Shown here piece after piece: positions 1 to 16,481 of a stretch of 64,000 bases of DNA (position 1 is the first letter of the stretch; each line of letters opens with the position of its first letter). The notes under the pieces are model-generated. The model saw only the letters and a list, made by a program, of their open reading frames with translations. It was not told the origin of the DNA and made no database searches. Source of the stretch: Cannabis sativa (taxonomy: Eukaryota > Streptophyta > Magnoliopsida > Rosales > Cannabaceae); assembly GCF_029168945.1 (NCBI RefSeq), contig NC_083604.1:40977686-41041685 (forward strand). Direction: 5' to 3'. The translations under genes and the position numbers were made by a program.

Positions 1-3000
1 TTCTCCCCGTCTTTCTCTCTCCTCTCCGCTTCCAAAACCTACAATTCACCTCTCTCTTCACCCCCCGCTACGTCTCCATTATCTCGTTTGCACCTCCGAC
101 CAAGAATTCCCTTGCTCCGTTGTCAATTCAAGAACGACACCGTTTCGGTGCTTCCCGGCGTTGGGGAGGACCTGCCTTTGGATTATGGCGAACGCTTTCC
201 CAAGCCGGATCCTAGCGTTCGCAGAAGAGCTGGTGTGTTGCTCCACCCGACCTCGTTTCATGGACCTCACGGAATTGGCGATCTTGGAGATGAGGCATTT
301 CGTTTTATTGACTGGCTTCACCAAGCTGGTTGCTCCGTTTGGCAGGTGTGTGAACTTCCTTCATACTAATCTGTTTGGCTGCCGAGAACATTTACTAGTT
401 TTATGTTATGTTTAACTGTTTAAGCAGTTTTCCGAAAAAAAAAAAACTGTTTAAGCAGAAATCGGATTTTGTTCGAGACTCAAGTGCTTTATATGAGCTT
501 GAACTGTAACGAAAGCAACTGAATTTTCAATTTCCATCTTAACAGACAACACTATTTCGTTGCTGAGATATTGGTTTAATGTAACTGTAGTTGGACATTA
601 TAGACGTTATGCCGTGATTGGTTCCTTGAAATAATGATTTCCTTTTTTTCCCTTATGGATAAAGCTCACTCTTAGTTTAATATTTTTGGAGTTTGGTTGT
701 TCGTTTATGGTTAAATGTATATTCTTGTTTCAGGTTCTTCCTCTTGTTCCTCCAGGGAGGAGGGCGAACGAAGAGGGGTCCCCTTACTCAGGCCAGGTAA
801 CATGAAGTGTTGTAATTGGCTTCTTCTTTAAAACATGAGATTGATTCGTTTGGCAAACTGAAAATTCTAACAATTTTGAAATTCACCAATATTGACCAAG
901 CTAACCTACTCTAGAAGACTCCAAATTGTTCTTAAAAATCCTTTGGTGTTTGGGTTGTACTAGTCCTTTTGTATCTGTTGCACTGCACACTTGTGGATGA
1001 TTGTCTTTGATGATCAATATTCAGGATGCAAATTGTGGCAACACTCTCTTGATATCTCTTGAAGAGCTTGTTAAGGATGGCTTGTTAAAAAGCGATGAGC
1101 TACCAAAACCAGTGTGAGAATTTTTAATTATTTTCTTGACCCTGTTACAATTAGAACAATATGTTTCCATATGCATTTCTCTTACTAAAATTATGCACTC
1201 ATTCATGCAGTGAGGTTGCACGTGTGAACTTTATAACTGTGGCTGAGATGAAGGAATCTTTAATTACAAAGGTCAGCTATAACTCAAACATCTTATATTA
1301 TATTTCTTGCGGAAGTCACGAAGTTCCCTGAATGAATAAGTTTAATTGTTATTATAAAATTGGCCAGTTTCTGTCTGATTGTATATATTATCAATGTTTT
1401 GAGATGATCTTTTCTAAGTGATGCTTCCAGATTAATTAGGAGATTGGAGCCTGTCACAATAAGGACTTGTTTTACTTAGAAACTTTTGTTCCATCGTCAG
1501 TTGACTTTCTGTGTTAATTGATTGTGGGGGCAAGGAGGTTCAAGATGGTTAGAGTTTCTTAATGTAATACCACTGCCTACTTATGTAATCTGATAGGAAC
1601 CCCTGCACAAATCTATCTCAATAGCACAAACATTAGGGAAATAATAGACCAGAATTGTAATCTCTCCCACAAAGGGTTACAGCCCTTACTAATTTCTCCA
1701 CAACCGACAAATGAACGCCCTCCCTCTGTTTATTCTATTCCTTATGGTGTAGCATAATCCCCAGCCACACTCTTAACATAACCCTCTAACTAATTTTCTA
1801 ACTAAGTCCCTGCTATTACTTACTGCTATTGACTTGGTGAGGGAATGTCTATCATAATCGCACATCAACTAAGAGTATAGGAGTTTTAGTATTTCATTTC
1901 TTGTTTGGGAGCTTATTTGTTTGCACCACACCCTTTAGTTTAGTAACTGATTATTAGATTAAGAAATTCACTGTATACTGTGTTTTCTTAGGCTGCTGAG
2001 AGACTTATTCAGAGCGAAGGCGATCTTAAAAATCAGCTTGAAGATTTTCGTAATGATCCTGATATATCAAGTAAGATTTTTACATTTTAGTATCCTTTAT
2101 CTCATTTTACCTTCTAACTCCAAGAATGCACTTGCATAGATGTAGAATCTTATTCGCTCATCTTTTAAGTTATCTACTATTCTTACGTCGACATTGACCT
2201 TTGTTTGTTAATATTGCAGGCTGGCTTGAAGATGCAGCTTACTTTGCTGCAATTGACAACATCCAAAATACTTTTAGTTGGTATCTGTGGCCTGAACCTT
2301 TAAAAAACCGCCATCTTACAGCCTTGGAGGACATCTACCAGAATGAAAAGAATTTTGTAAGATTAGGATGACTCTTGATTTTTTTTTACAGGTTTATATT
2401 TCTTTACTTTATTGATGCTTGAAATTTGTTTGCTACTAGCTCAAGCATCTGACTTTTACAGATTGATGTATTCATTGCTCAACAATTCTTATTCCAAAGG
2501 CAATGGCAGAAAGTTCGGAAGTATGCTCAGAGTAAGGGAATTAGCATTATGGGAGATATGCCCATTTATGTTGGTTATCATAGTGCTGACGTTTGGGCCA
2601 ATAGGAAACAATTTTTGCTTGTAAGTAGTTTGTAAGTTGATGATGATGGTGTGTAGCATGCAGTGTCATAATCAAAATCATGGTAAAGTATCATATACTA
2701 AGTCAAATAGGTACCGCATATCTGTCTTGCAGAACAGAAAGGGGTTTCCTCTTCTAGTTAGTGGTGTTCCTCCTGATGCCTTCAGTGAAACTGGTCAGCT
2801 GTGGGACAGGTACATTATTCTAGACACTTACCAAGAATATACATGAATTCTTAGAAATGGTTTGTGGTTAAATTCTTTAAAATTGGAAAGCCAAATTTAA
2901 ATGTGCATACTCATCTGAAGTGTATGTAATTTAGATTGTTGTCTATTCTAACCTTTGTGTGCATGTCCTAAGTTTTACTATGGACATATACTTCACTTCG

Positions 3001-6000
3001 AGATTGTAAAGTAATCTTAAGAAAGGCATTGATTTAAATTCCATCTAGCTTTTATATATGAGTTATACGTGTATGAATTATCCAGAACCAACTCGGGATT
3101 ATTAAATAATTAAAGAAAAATACTTGATATTGTTGCTGCCGGCTTGCTATACAGATTGCTAATTAAATAATTTTAACTCAAAGCCCTCTTTATAATTGGA
3201 AAGCCATGGAGAAAGATGGATTTTCATGGTGGATACGTCGCTTACGCCGTGCTCAGGATCTATATGATGAATTCAGGATAGACCACTTCAGGGGATTTGC
3301 TGGTTTCTGGGCCGTTCCTTCTGGTTAGGCTCTCAATATATTTGGTCTGGCCTTTTGTTTGTTGTATTTATGTTGTTCTTTCACTAATATTTATATGCTC
3401 GCAGAGGCAAAAATTGCAATGGTTGGACGATGGAAGGTCAGCTTCTTTCTCAGAGCTAGTCATGGTTTCTACTAAATTTTCCCATTATCTAATTCTGATT
3501 ATTTTTGTCAGTAGGCAGGACCTGGTAAATCTCTGTTTGATGCGATTTCTGGAGCAGTTGGAAAGATTAATATAATAGCTGAAGATTTGGTATGCTTATT
3601 CGATTGGACAGAGAAAGTTCATTTTTTCATTGGATAGCTGTGTCTTTCTCATACTTGTCCTCAGTTACATATATGGGTCTTCCAAAACTACTTTGAGTAA
3701 TTTTTCTTTTGGTTGTGTAGGAAATCAAGCTAGTAATTAGTCTTTATATTTTATTTATCTTCTCAACTGTATATAAAATTTATTGCATTCTCTTAATGCT
3801 AGGAGATCTAGGGTTTGATTTGTATATATATACTCATTCTTCTTGTGAATAAGAATTAGAAAATATTTCCTTCATTTGCTTCATGGTACCAAAGCATTTG
3901 AGGCTCCTAAAAAGTTATTTTCTTTTCTCAGCCCTTTCTCAAAAATTAGGGTTTGGTACTTTGGAGGCTCTATCCTAAAAAACTAATTTAGAGGAGTTTT
4001 TAATTCTCACCTTCGACCTAGGGAGTTTGTCCTACCTCCGATAGGCAAAGCTCAGAAATTTGGCACCCATATGAGTTCGCATGGGTTCCACGCGCCACCT
4101 TCAACTGCTGTCGCCTTCTCCATGCACCAGCATGTATGCACGTGGCTGTCTTCGGCAATGTTTTTCTGCGGTGTCTCTCTCGCTTTGCTTCATTAGTGGT
4201 TCTTCTTCGTCTCTGACGATGTTATTCTAGTGTCGTCTCTCTCCGTTCACTTCATCAATGGTTCTCACTGTCTTTCTCTATGGCAAAACAAATCTCCTTA
4301 AAAGCCATCTCTTTTAGTTGCAAGACAATGCTACACATTCACTTCAGGTTATTAAACCTCTCATCCCCTTGGATTGTGGATTTTGGTGCTTCTGACCATA
4401 TGACAGGTGATAGATCACTATTTTCCTTTTTAAGCAAGTGCTCTAATGAAAAGAGTGTTCGCATAGCAGATGGTTCATGTTCGAGAATTGACAAAATCGG
4501 AACCATAACAATCTCACCAAGTCTTGTCTTAAATTCTGTCCTTTACTTTCCCTAGCTTGATTGTAATTTACTCTCAGTAAGCAAATGGAGTAGAGATCCT
4601 AATTGTGAAGCTAAGTTTACTTTGTGTTTTTCAGGATGTGGAATCGGGAAAGATAATTGGCTATGTTGAGTTCAGTAAGGGCTTGTATCTACTAAAAATC
4701 AAAAACCCCATGTCTAACCATAGAAATCGCTGTTGTTTCTCCCAAGGTCAATCTCTTTCCTCAAATCAGTCCAATAAAATCATTGCTATCATGTTATGGC
4801 ATTATCGTCTAGGTCATCCAAATTTTCGTGTATCTCAAACACTTACTCCCATCCTTTTTTGTCAATGTAAACCCTCAGTCTCAGGTGTGATATTTGTCAA
4901 TTTTCTATACACTCTCGTCACTCATTTGTCCCAAGATCTCATCAACCCTCGCACCCCTTCTCACTCATTCACCAAGATATCTGGGAACCATCCAAAATTC
5001 AAAATATAAGTGGGGCAAGTTGGTTCTTGTTACTAATTGATGATCATAGCTCAGTTGGACATTTCTTATGAAAGAAAAGTCTAAAACAAGTCATATCTTC
5101 AAAACTTATACAAAATGATCCAAAACCAATTTCAACGAATATTCAGGTGTTAAAAACTGACAATGCTCGTGACAAAATGGTGTTTACAATTCTGTTCATG
5201 GACCGTGTTTACAATCAAATAAGATTATTCATCAAAGTTATTGTGTTGACACACACACCATAACAAAATGGTGTGGCCGAATGTAAAAATCGTCATTTGC
5301 TTGAGGTAGCTCGATCTTTACTTTTTTCATAACATGTTCCAGAAAGATTTTGGGGTGAACAATCCTCACTACTACTTATCTCATACACAAAATGCCATGA
5401 AGAGTCTTAAAGTTCAAAACTCCACTGGAAATCTTCTTCGAATCATATCCTTACTTTCATCTTCTATCTCAAATTTCCCTTTGTGTCTTTGGTTGTTTTG
5501 CATTTCCCCATGTTCTTTCCTCAAACCGAAGCAAACTTATGCTCGCGCCACCAAATGTATCCTTCTTGGTTGCCCATCCAGTAAGAAGAGTTACAAATGC
5601 TATTGCCTTGTTTCTAAAAAGGTGTTCCACTCTATGGAAGTCACTTTCTTTGAAGAACAACCTTACTACACCAATTCTACAATTCAGGGGGAGAACCAGA
5701 GTCAAGAACTGCAAAATTGGGACTTTGTTTCTCTCATTGACATTCATCTAATTCTCCTCAAGTACTTCTTCACAAAACACAAATTTTTTCAGTAATAATA
5801 CGAACTCCTTCCGTTTCTCATACTCTAAATCTTTCAATTGAGCCAAATGAGCCAAGAAATCTTCTTCCAATCTCTTCAAGTCCTTCTATCCATATCCCAA
5901 GCAAATAAATCCATGTTTCTCACACTCCAAATTGTTCAATTGAGCCAAATGAGCCAAGAAATCCTCATCAAAGTCCTCCTGTCCATATCCCAAGCAAAGA

Positions 6001-9000
6001 AATCCATGTTTACTCAAGGAGAAAGAAGCAACTCCCAAGCATTGAACAAGCTACCACGTGAACTCAGCAAGGTCAAGATTATGATTCGATCCCATTCTTC
6101 GTTGACGAGACTAGACCATAATCTATTATAGAAGAAAATATGACAGGTGATCTGAGCATACCCATTGCTCACAAAAAAGGGGTATGCTCTTGCACTCAAC
6201 TTCCCATTCACAACTATCTAAGTTACTCAAGCTTATCTCCTACATATAGAGCCTTTATCACCTCCTTGGACCAAGTTCAGATTCCCAATTCAGTCCAAGA
6301 GCTTAGAGCACCTGAAAAGAATAAAAAATGGATCATCACGGATTTATCACTTGGAAAACGCACAATTGGGTGCAAATGGATTTTTTCTATCAACTATAAG
6401 GCAGATGGAAGCATTGAAAGTTCAAGGCTCACTTAGTGGCCAAATGATTCACCTAATCCTATGGCATTGAATATCAGGAGACGTTTGCTCCTATTGCTAA
6501 GTTAAACACTATTCGAGTTCTTTTGTCTATTGCAGTGAATAATGATCGGCCTTTTTTCCAGCTTGACGTAAAGAATGCATTTATTAACGGTGACCTAGTT
6601 GAAGAAGTATACATAGATATCCCTCTAGGATTTGAGGACATATTCACAAAGGGAAAGGTGTGCAAACTCAAGAAATCCTTCTACATCCTCAAGCAATCCT
6701 CTCGAGCCTGGTTTGACAGGTTTATGAAAGTTCTGAAGGGAGATGACTACACTCAATTCCAATTAGATCACACTTTGTTTATAAAACACTCAGCTGGTGA
6801 AAAACTATCGACGTCAATTGTTTATGTTGATGATATTGTGGTTACAAGAAATTTCATGAAGAAAAATTACTCATCTCAAGCAGCTCCTTTCCAATGAATT
6901 TGAGATTAAGGACCTAGGGCAATTAAGGTACTTCCTAGGGATGGAAGTAGCAAGATAGAGACTTGGCATCTCAATCACTCAGCGAAAGTATATCCTCAAC
7001 CTCTTACAAGAATCAGGGATGATCAGGTGCAAGCCAGTTGACACACCGATGGACCCTAATATTACCAAACTTGGAGTTCAAACAGACGGAATAAAAGTTG
7101 ATCAAGGAAGGTACCAACATCACGTGGGAAAGTTGATTTACCTAACTCACACTCGGCCTGATATAAGCTTTGCTGTTAGTGCTGTTAGTCAATTTCTCAA
7201 TAATTCCTCTAAGGAACACATAGATGTTGTCTACCAGATTCTCAAGTATCTCAAGGGATTACCAGCCTAATGTTCAAGTAAACCCTCCATAAGGATCATA
7301 AAATCTATAACTGATGCTGATTGGGTTGGTTCCCTTTTTGATCGAAGATCTACTTCTGGGTACTGCTCATACATTTGGGGAAATCTTGTATCTTGGCACG
7401 ACAAGAAACAATAAGTGGTAGCTCCTAGCGGTGCGGAACAAAGTTTCGTTCCTTAGCTGATGAATTTGTGAAGGAATGTGACTGAAACGTCTTCTTGCTG
7501 AACTCAGAATTGGGCATGAAGGCTCAATTGATGATCTCTATGATAATCAATTAGCCATAGCAACTGCAAAGAATCCAGCCCATCATGATAGGACCAAACA
7601 TGTTGAAATTGACCATTGTTTCATAAGTGAGAAAATTGAAAACAAGACCATCGCCTTGAAGCATGTTCCCTCAAGGCAACAAGCAGCTGACATCTTAATC
7701 AAAGCTCTCCGTCATCCTAATTTTAGTGAAGCTCCAAACTAGGAATATTTATATCATCTAGCTTGAGGGGGAGTGTAGGAAATCAAGTTAGTCATTAGTA
7801 TTTATATTTTATTTATCCTCCCAACTGTATATATATTTATTGCATTCTCTTTATTCTAACAGATCTAGGGTTTGATTTGTATATATATATTTATACTCAT
7901 TCTTCTTGTGAATAAGAGTTTGAAGATATTTCCTCATTTGCTTAAGGTTGGATGCATTTTCTCATGATTTGCTCTTACTTGACAGGGTGTTATAACTGAG
8001 GATGTGATTGAACTTAGGAATTCCATTGGAGCACCTGGAATGGCGGTCCTCCAATTTGGTATTAAGTCATTGCCAGTTTACTATACTGTTCGCTATTGAA
8101 CAAACATTAATGTTCACACTTTGAGCATGTACTACATTATACTTTCTTGGTCCAGGTTTTGGAAGTGATGCTGCTAATCCTCATTTACCCCATAATCATG
8201 AGAGGAATCAAGTTGTGTACACTGGAACTCATGACAATGACACAGTAAAGTCCTTCCATTCATGCTTTTTGTTTAATCATTTTATCAGTTTATCTTTTGA
8301 GTTATAGGTAAATTTGATATAGACATCATACTGTACAATATAATTAAAACCTTGAATCTTTTCTTAGTTATAGTCTGCTACTTGGATCAGTTGGGTTTCT
8401 CTCTCTCTCTAGGGGTTAGAAGATTGGTATTTTGCAGTTTAGGGTAGAAATGTTTTTTCATTTCCATGAGCTGGGCAGCTTATATTAAGATGTTAAAGAG
8501 ACCCTGCTAATTGAGACTTGCTTGTATTGCAGATCTGTGGTTGGTGGAATGTTTTGCCGGAAGTAGAGAAATCTAATGTAGGTGATATTGATCTTACATT
8601 CCCTTTTAACATTTAATTTCCACGTGTAATTAAGTGAATTTGTGATCTTAGGTGCGGAAGTATCTTTCAATTACGAATGAAGATGATATCTCATGGGAAC
8701 TCATCAGAGCAGCATTATCTTCAGTGGCCCAAACAACTATAATACCCATGCAGGATATTCTTAGGCTGGGGAATTCTTCAAGGATGAACATTCCAGCAAC
8801 TCAGGTAAAAAATTATTTTCAGTTGGAAAATGCAGATAAAAAGATAATTGGAAGATAGCTCCTGAAAATGCTGTAGTATAATACGATTTTATCTACTCCT
8901 GCTCCTGATATAATAGATTGCATGATTGAAATAATTGCATATCATTTAATACACACTCTCTACTTTTGATTGCCTCAATTTAGTTTTTGTATTCTACATA

Positions 9001-9316
9001 CTTGAAAAAAAAAACAATTTTATTTATTACTTTATATGCTTTAGTGTAATTGTATTATCCTTATCCTGTTTTAACCTTTTTACCATGTACATGAGAAAGC
9101 TCTGAGGGATGGGCCACCATACCTATTGTTAGAAGTAATCTTTTATATTTTCTCTCTTACCACTCCAACACTTTTAGGGAGGATTTTTAACTAGAACATT
9201 TTATTGCACAGTTTGGTAACTGGAGTTGGAGGATACCGAGTTCCACAAGCTTCGATAAGTTGGAGGATGAAGCCTCTGCACTGAGGGGTATGCTGTCATT
9301 GTATGGAAGACTCTAA
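1..9316 (+). CDS. DPE1: 4-alpha-glucanotransferase, chloroplastic (disproportionating enzyme), 5' partial
   Basis: GH77 enzyme that transfers glucan segments between malto-oligosaccharides during starch breakdown in the plastid stroma. Sixteen exons join in one frame: 1-345, 734-796, 1025-1113, 1211-1271, 1992-2070, 2220-2356, 2462-2620, 2733-2809, 3184-3323, 3405-3436, 3515-3589, 7986-8058, 8156-8244, 8533-8577, 8652-8804, 9212-9316 (573 codons visible, stop TAA). The frame is open through base 1 and begins Ser-rich, so the transit peptide start lies outside the window. All three GH77 acidic sites are present: the nucleophile Asp in RIDHFRGF (exon 9), the acid/base Glu in IIAEDLG (exon 11) and the Asp of GTHDNDT (exon 13). 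The protein ends SLYGRL as in the plant family. Intron 9 has an unusual GTTAGG donor. Intron 11 (3590-7985) is stretched to 4.4 kb by a Copia insertion, but every coding joint stays in phase, so the gene looks functional. Confidence 0.95.
3716..3883 (+). repeat. 5' LTR of the intronic Copia element
   Basis: Begins TGTAGGAAATCAAG and ends TTTGCTTCA. It matches 7774-7945 with about 10 percent visible differences plus small indels. Confidence 0.9.
4280..7740 (+). pseudogene. Copia gag-pol remnant, multiple frameshifts and stops
   Basis: Fragments occur in the Copia order protease, integrase, reverse transcriptase, RNase H. The protease motif DFGASDHMTG near 4379 has Phe where Ser normally follows the catalytic Asp. 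LWHYRLGHPNF near 4794 is the GAG-pre-integrase motif. The integrase core (5000-5800) is heavily broken. Reverse transcriptase is clearest at 6523-6897, with FQLDVKNAF and the catalytic YVDD at 6823-6834. THTRPDISFAVSAVSQF (7148-7200) and SRQQAADILIKALRH near 7670 mark the RNase H end. No frame is long enough for a working polyprotein. Confidence 0.88.
7774..7945 (+). repeat. 3' LTR of the intronic Copia element
   Basis: Begins TGTAGGAAATCAAG and ends TTTGCTTAA (the terminal CA has become AA). The duplication GGTTG follows immediately. Confidence 0.9.
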
Positions 9317-9885
9317 GTCGAGCAACTGGGAATTCTTCGTCCTTATAGCCAAGGTTTAGTTTTTGGCAGAGTAGCATCATAAAAAATATTTGTATGAGGT
9401 ACTGTCCTTGAATTGTTGTTAAATAAACTTAACAGACCAGAAGTGAGTATGTTAATTATGGTGATTCGTGTGAAGCCAGTTTTCAGTAAAATAAAATGGT
9501 CCTCTTTATTTGTTTGTCTGTTGTTGATGTACTTATTGTTCCACTATGAATATTATGTATGAGTAGATAGTCTATTATAGACCCAATTCAAAATCCTATC
9601 AATTATTTCCTACCTGGGTACTAATTTGTAGAATGAATGAGTAAATAGTCTATGATTGAGTTTGTGGAAATGAAAAATAAGCTCTATGATCAAATAGAAC
9701 AGAAATACTAGAATTGGATAAATATTTAAATTTAGCGTTTTTATACAGGGAAAAAATTTTGTGGCCTAGTGGCCAGACGAGTTCAAATTCTTTCAAATCC
9801 TTGTAGCTACACAATAAGAATAATAATTAACATGGAATTAGGATGCAAATCTGATGTCTCCACTTGGAATAGTTTGTTTCAAAAA
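9317..9885. other. Convergent intergenic region between DPE1 and the HEAAH gene
   Basis: The 3' flanks of two convergent genes share 569 bp. AATAAA-like signals lie near 9421 for DPE1. The rest is AT-rich with no open frame of note. Confidence 0.7.
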
Positions 9886-12816
<2,931 letters not shown>

Positions 12817-12930
12817 TGGAGAAGATATTGTGTTGTTTGTTGTATTGATTATATAACTACCAAAAACAATAACTTGCTAACTGATAAGGTTTGGCGCCAC
12901 TATTAATTTATCTATTAATTAATGTGCCTG

Positions 12931-12936
12931 AAAAAA
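12931..12936 (-). terminator. Pol III terminator of tRNA-Leu
   Basis: A run of six T on the minus strand lies 14 bases past the tRNA 3' end. Confidence 0.75.
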
Positions 12937-12949
12937 GATGTAATAGAAT

Positions 12950-12956
12950 GTTGAGA

Positions 12957-12989
<33 letters not shown>

Positions 12990-13029
12990 ACCTTAATCTG
13001 GCGCCTTAGACCAACTCGGCCATCTCAAC
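12950..13029 (-). tRNA. tRNA-Leu (anticodon AAG)
   Basis: Eighty bases fold as a class II tRNA. The acceptor arms GTTGAGA and TCTCAAC pair, the D arm holds the A-box-like GGCCGAGTTGGTC, the anticodon stem CCAGA/TCTGG encloses the loop TTAAGGT (anticodon AAG), there is a Leu-type variable arm, and the T arm GTGGGTTCAAATCCCAC is the B box. CCA is not encoded, as expected for a nuclear gene. No intron is seen. Confidence 0.96.
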
Positions 13030-13134
13030 GTTGATGTTATAGCTCTTACTATAATTTTAATATCACCGTAATGATTACTATCCACCTAAATATAATAATA
13101 TCACAAATTACACTATATCGGTGGCTAGATATGG

Positions 13135-13950
13135 GCCAGGATTTTTGACACAACACGAAAATGGGTACGAGCACGACTAGGTAAGAAAATATACGGGCTT
13201 AAGCATGATACGACACGATGTTATATATGGGCACAACACGACACGGAAAAATATGTCCTTAGGTACGATACGACACGACACGAGAAGCATGAAAAACATA
13301 ACACGTAAGCATGAATAGACTAGCCCAGAAGGCACGACATGCGACAAGCTTGAAAAATACGACACATCATATTAAAATTCTTATAATTTATTGATAGTAA
13401 TAAGATATGCATTTATCAATTATAAATAAATTAAGATAATAATAAAACTTAAATATATTACTGAATATAATTCTATAATTAAAATTATTAAAACATAAAA
13501 AATTAAGATCATATATTAATTTATTATAGAGTGTGAGATAAAATTTTGAGCATTTATAAGTAAATATTTAAATTCTAAAGATGCTAATAATTTTTGTATA
13601 TGATATTATGTAAAATATTATTAAAAAGTTATATAAATATAACTAAAGCTATAAAATATACATATACGTTTGTAATTATGAAGAAAAAAATATGAAAAAG
13701 TAAAGCACGAATTCAAGCCCGAATATGAAAACAAGCTAGCTTGTTTAAGAAATACGATCTGACATGAGCAAAACATGACACGAATCCGAGCACGACACAA
13801 AAATATCGGGCCTACGTACCGTTTAAAAATATTGGCACGACATGGTACAACTCATATTTTTCTGTGGCATCGCACGCCACGATCTATTTTTTAAAAAATA
13901 CGAATAAATATGGGTCGGGCCGGCACGACCTGCACGAACTTACAACATTA
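13135..13950. repeat. CACGAC-rich interspersed repeat with AT-rich core
   Basis: Two arms dense in CACGAC/ACGACACG words (about 13135-13365 and 13705-13950) flank a very AT-rich core. The outer words GGGCC and GGGTCGGGCCGG stand near the ends. No coding frame, LTR or clear terminal repeat was found. Similar CACGA-rich repeats are common in plant genomes, but I cannot assign a class. Confidence 0.6.
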
Positions 13951-14394
13951 GGCTAGACGTGTGCAATGTCTAGCTCACATTATTATATTTTATTAATATT
14001 TTTATGTGCTTAGTATTTTTCATAAATAATTACAAATTTTTTTGTATAATTATCTTTTATATTTTACTTATAATACAAATTACAAAATATATATTTTATA
14101 ATTGTTAATGCAAAATTTTGTTAACCAATAAATGCGCTTTAATGTAATAAATAAACTCTAGAATAATAATGAATATAAATAGTAAGAAAGTTTTTAACGA
14201 TTTTAAAGTTAACTATTTATACTTCACGAGTCTATCTTATTTCTATGATTTCACAAAGTGTTTACAGAATACAAGATATAATTTTTGTATAATTCTCTCT
14301 ATTTCTGAAATTGGCCATCCTCTTTTTTCTTAGGTTCTGTCTCAATTTATACATGTTTTAGGATGTCAGTTATTCTCTGGAAATCTTATTCTTG
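13951..14394. other. AT-rich spacer, nothing recognised
   Basis: AT-rich sequence between the CACGAC repeat and the Gypsy element. No gene or repeat edge is seen. The TAACC at 14395-14399 is the left target duplication. Confidence 0.6.
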
Positions 14395-14399
14395 TAACC

Positions 14400-16480
14400 T
14401 GTAACGCCCTAATGCTAAGGCACGCTACAGTGCTTTTTCAATTATTGTGCAATCTTTGCTAATCAAAGAAATTTCTCGAAAAACGTGTCAAATTAAAACT
14501 TTTTGCTTTAAATATTAAACTTGTAATATAATATAATATTTACAAATTCCGGGATCCCGATTTCAAACTTTGTAAAATTTAATGATTAAGCTTTACATTT
14601 CAAAATACATAATTTTCAGGTCGCACGACGACTTTCAAAATACAACTTCCAGATGTCCCGAGACCGAACACTCCAGGTCGCGCCGCTTGACATGTACAAT
14701 CTCACCCGAGCTCAGGTTCATTCTTGTTCAGCCTTCGCCTTTCCTTTACCTACACATGGAAGCAGAAACTGTGAGTCAACAGACTCAGTAAGAAATGCAT
14801 ATAACATACCATATAATTTCCGACCTGTAAATAGGTGCCCATACACCTATTTACAGAGCTTAACAGATGATTATGAACGTTCAATACCAGGGTACAACCA
14901 CTATACCACATACACATCGTACCTCACTGTACGAGTGTTGGTAGGGTTTATCCTGATCACTGAGTAACACTGAGTGATGTACCACACACCTTAGCGTTTT
15001 CCCATGCTTGTGTTGGTATCACTGTATCGTACTCACAATCACAACAATCACTATACCAATACACTCTATAACTTATTCATACAAGTGTTGGTAGTGCTTA
15101 ACATAATTCAAGCATGCATATATAAACACATATACACACATTCAGATAATCACATCATACATTATACACAGTTCTTACCTGTTTTCCGAATTCAAGTGTG
15201 CTGGCCGACCTGAACGGAATTCACGTGCTAGATGGATGCCCTAATCACAATAATTGCAACACAGATGAGTGACTCGCTAAATCACTTTCCGGGACTTAAA
15301 CTTGAAACTAAAAGTTTCCTTATCGATAAACCTCATGGCAATACCCTAAATATCTCAAAATTGGCCAAAACTAGGGTTTTGGAAATTCCCCCAACAGGCA
15401 GACCGGTTCCCAACCGGCAATCCGGTTCTGGGTCACCAACCGGTCGACCGGTTGGTACTGGCCTCCCAGAACCGGAATTCCGGTTCTGCTGCTGGGAACC
15501 AAAAATTATCCCCCTTAATTCAATTCAACCCCAAACTTTACCAAACTCTCCAGTATACCTATACAATGCATAAACATCCATTTCCAACCAATAAATCACA
15601 GAACAAACCAACAAATCAAATTATGCCATTAAAGCTCAAAGCTTGAGTTTCAAAACTCAAGCTTGCTTAGAATCATTATCAAGCATCAAAACCAGTAGCT
15701 AGAACCTTAAATCAATTAATATTGAGCATAACAACTAAACCCAAATCATTTCTAAACCTAACAGCCACTAACCTAACAAATCACCTCTTGAAACTAAGCA
15801 AAATTTGAGAAAAAACATAACTAGAGAGCAACTAAAGTTACCTTGGTTAAATCCTCCTTGATTCCTTGCTAAATCCCAGAAAAACAAGACGAAAATTCTG
15901 GTTTTGGTCCTTGGTTTGTCCCAGCCGAAAGCAAGAGAGAGAGAGTTCAAGAGATAATCCAATTTTCCAATTTTTCTTCTTTATCTCTTAATTTCTCAAA
16001 GGGTTTCTAATTAAATCTTGCTGAAAAGTAATGTGCTAGGTGTCACACACTCATGGCAGCCACCTAATCCACCATTAAACAAAATGTCTAAAATGCCCTT
16101 AGACTTAAAACTAGGGTATTTCTAAAGCTAGGGGTAAAATGGTCAATTTCCATAACCCCGCTCAATCCCGATAATTTATTTTCTCTAAATTATTTCCCAC
16201 TATGAAATAGGGTTCTAAACTTACCCATGTGATCAATCTAGCCATCCATCGCATTTTCCGTTGTCGCCGAGCAAAAATTACAAAATTAACATATTTCACA
16301 TATAAACTAAATAATACCCCTAGAGTTTAATAAAATCTCTGGAATTGAGAAATTATAACTCTATCATTTATTTCTAAATATTGGGGTCCACATTTAAAAT
16401 TAATTCACAAATAATAATAAAATAATAAAAATTAGTGCTAATTGCCTTTTCTAATCCACATTACTAGAGCGGTCATTACA
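14400..16480 (-). repeat. 3' LTR of the Gypsy element
   Basis: On the plus strand it runs TGTAACGCCC...GGTCATTACA. It contains a GC-rich CCGGTT tract (15388-15497) and, near 16169-16196, about 28 bases that are missing from the partner LTR. Confidence 0.95.
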
Positions 16481-16481
16481 A

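Larger units (their letters stand above)
3716..7945 (+). mobile_element. Ty1/Copia LTR retrotransposon in DPE1 intron 11 (decayed)
   Basis: Full-length element in the same orientation as DPE1. It is bounded by 168-172 bp LTRs and flanked by the 5-bp target duplication GGTTG (3711-3715 and 7946-7950). Directly after the 5' LTR lies TGGTACCAAAGC, a slightly mutated initiator-Met tRNA primer site; a purine tract (GAGGGGGAG, about 7765-7773) precedes the 3' LTR. The LTRs differ at many positions by eye, so the insertion is old, and the coding region is broken. Confidence 0.93.

Noticed and set aside
1560..1870. Possible transposon fragment in DPE1 intron 4
   Set aside because: Composition differs from the rest of the intron, but no ends, target duplication or second copy were found in the window.
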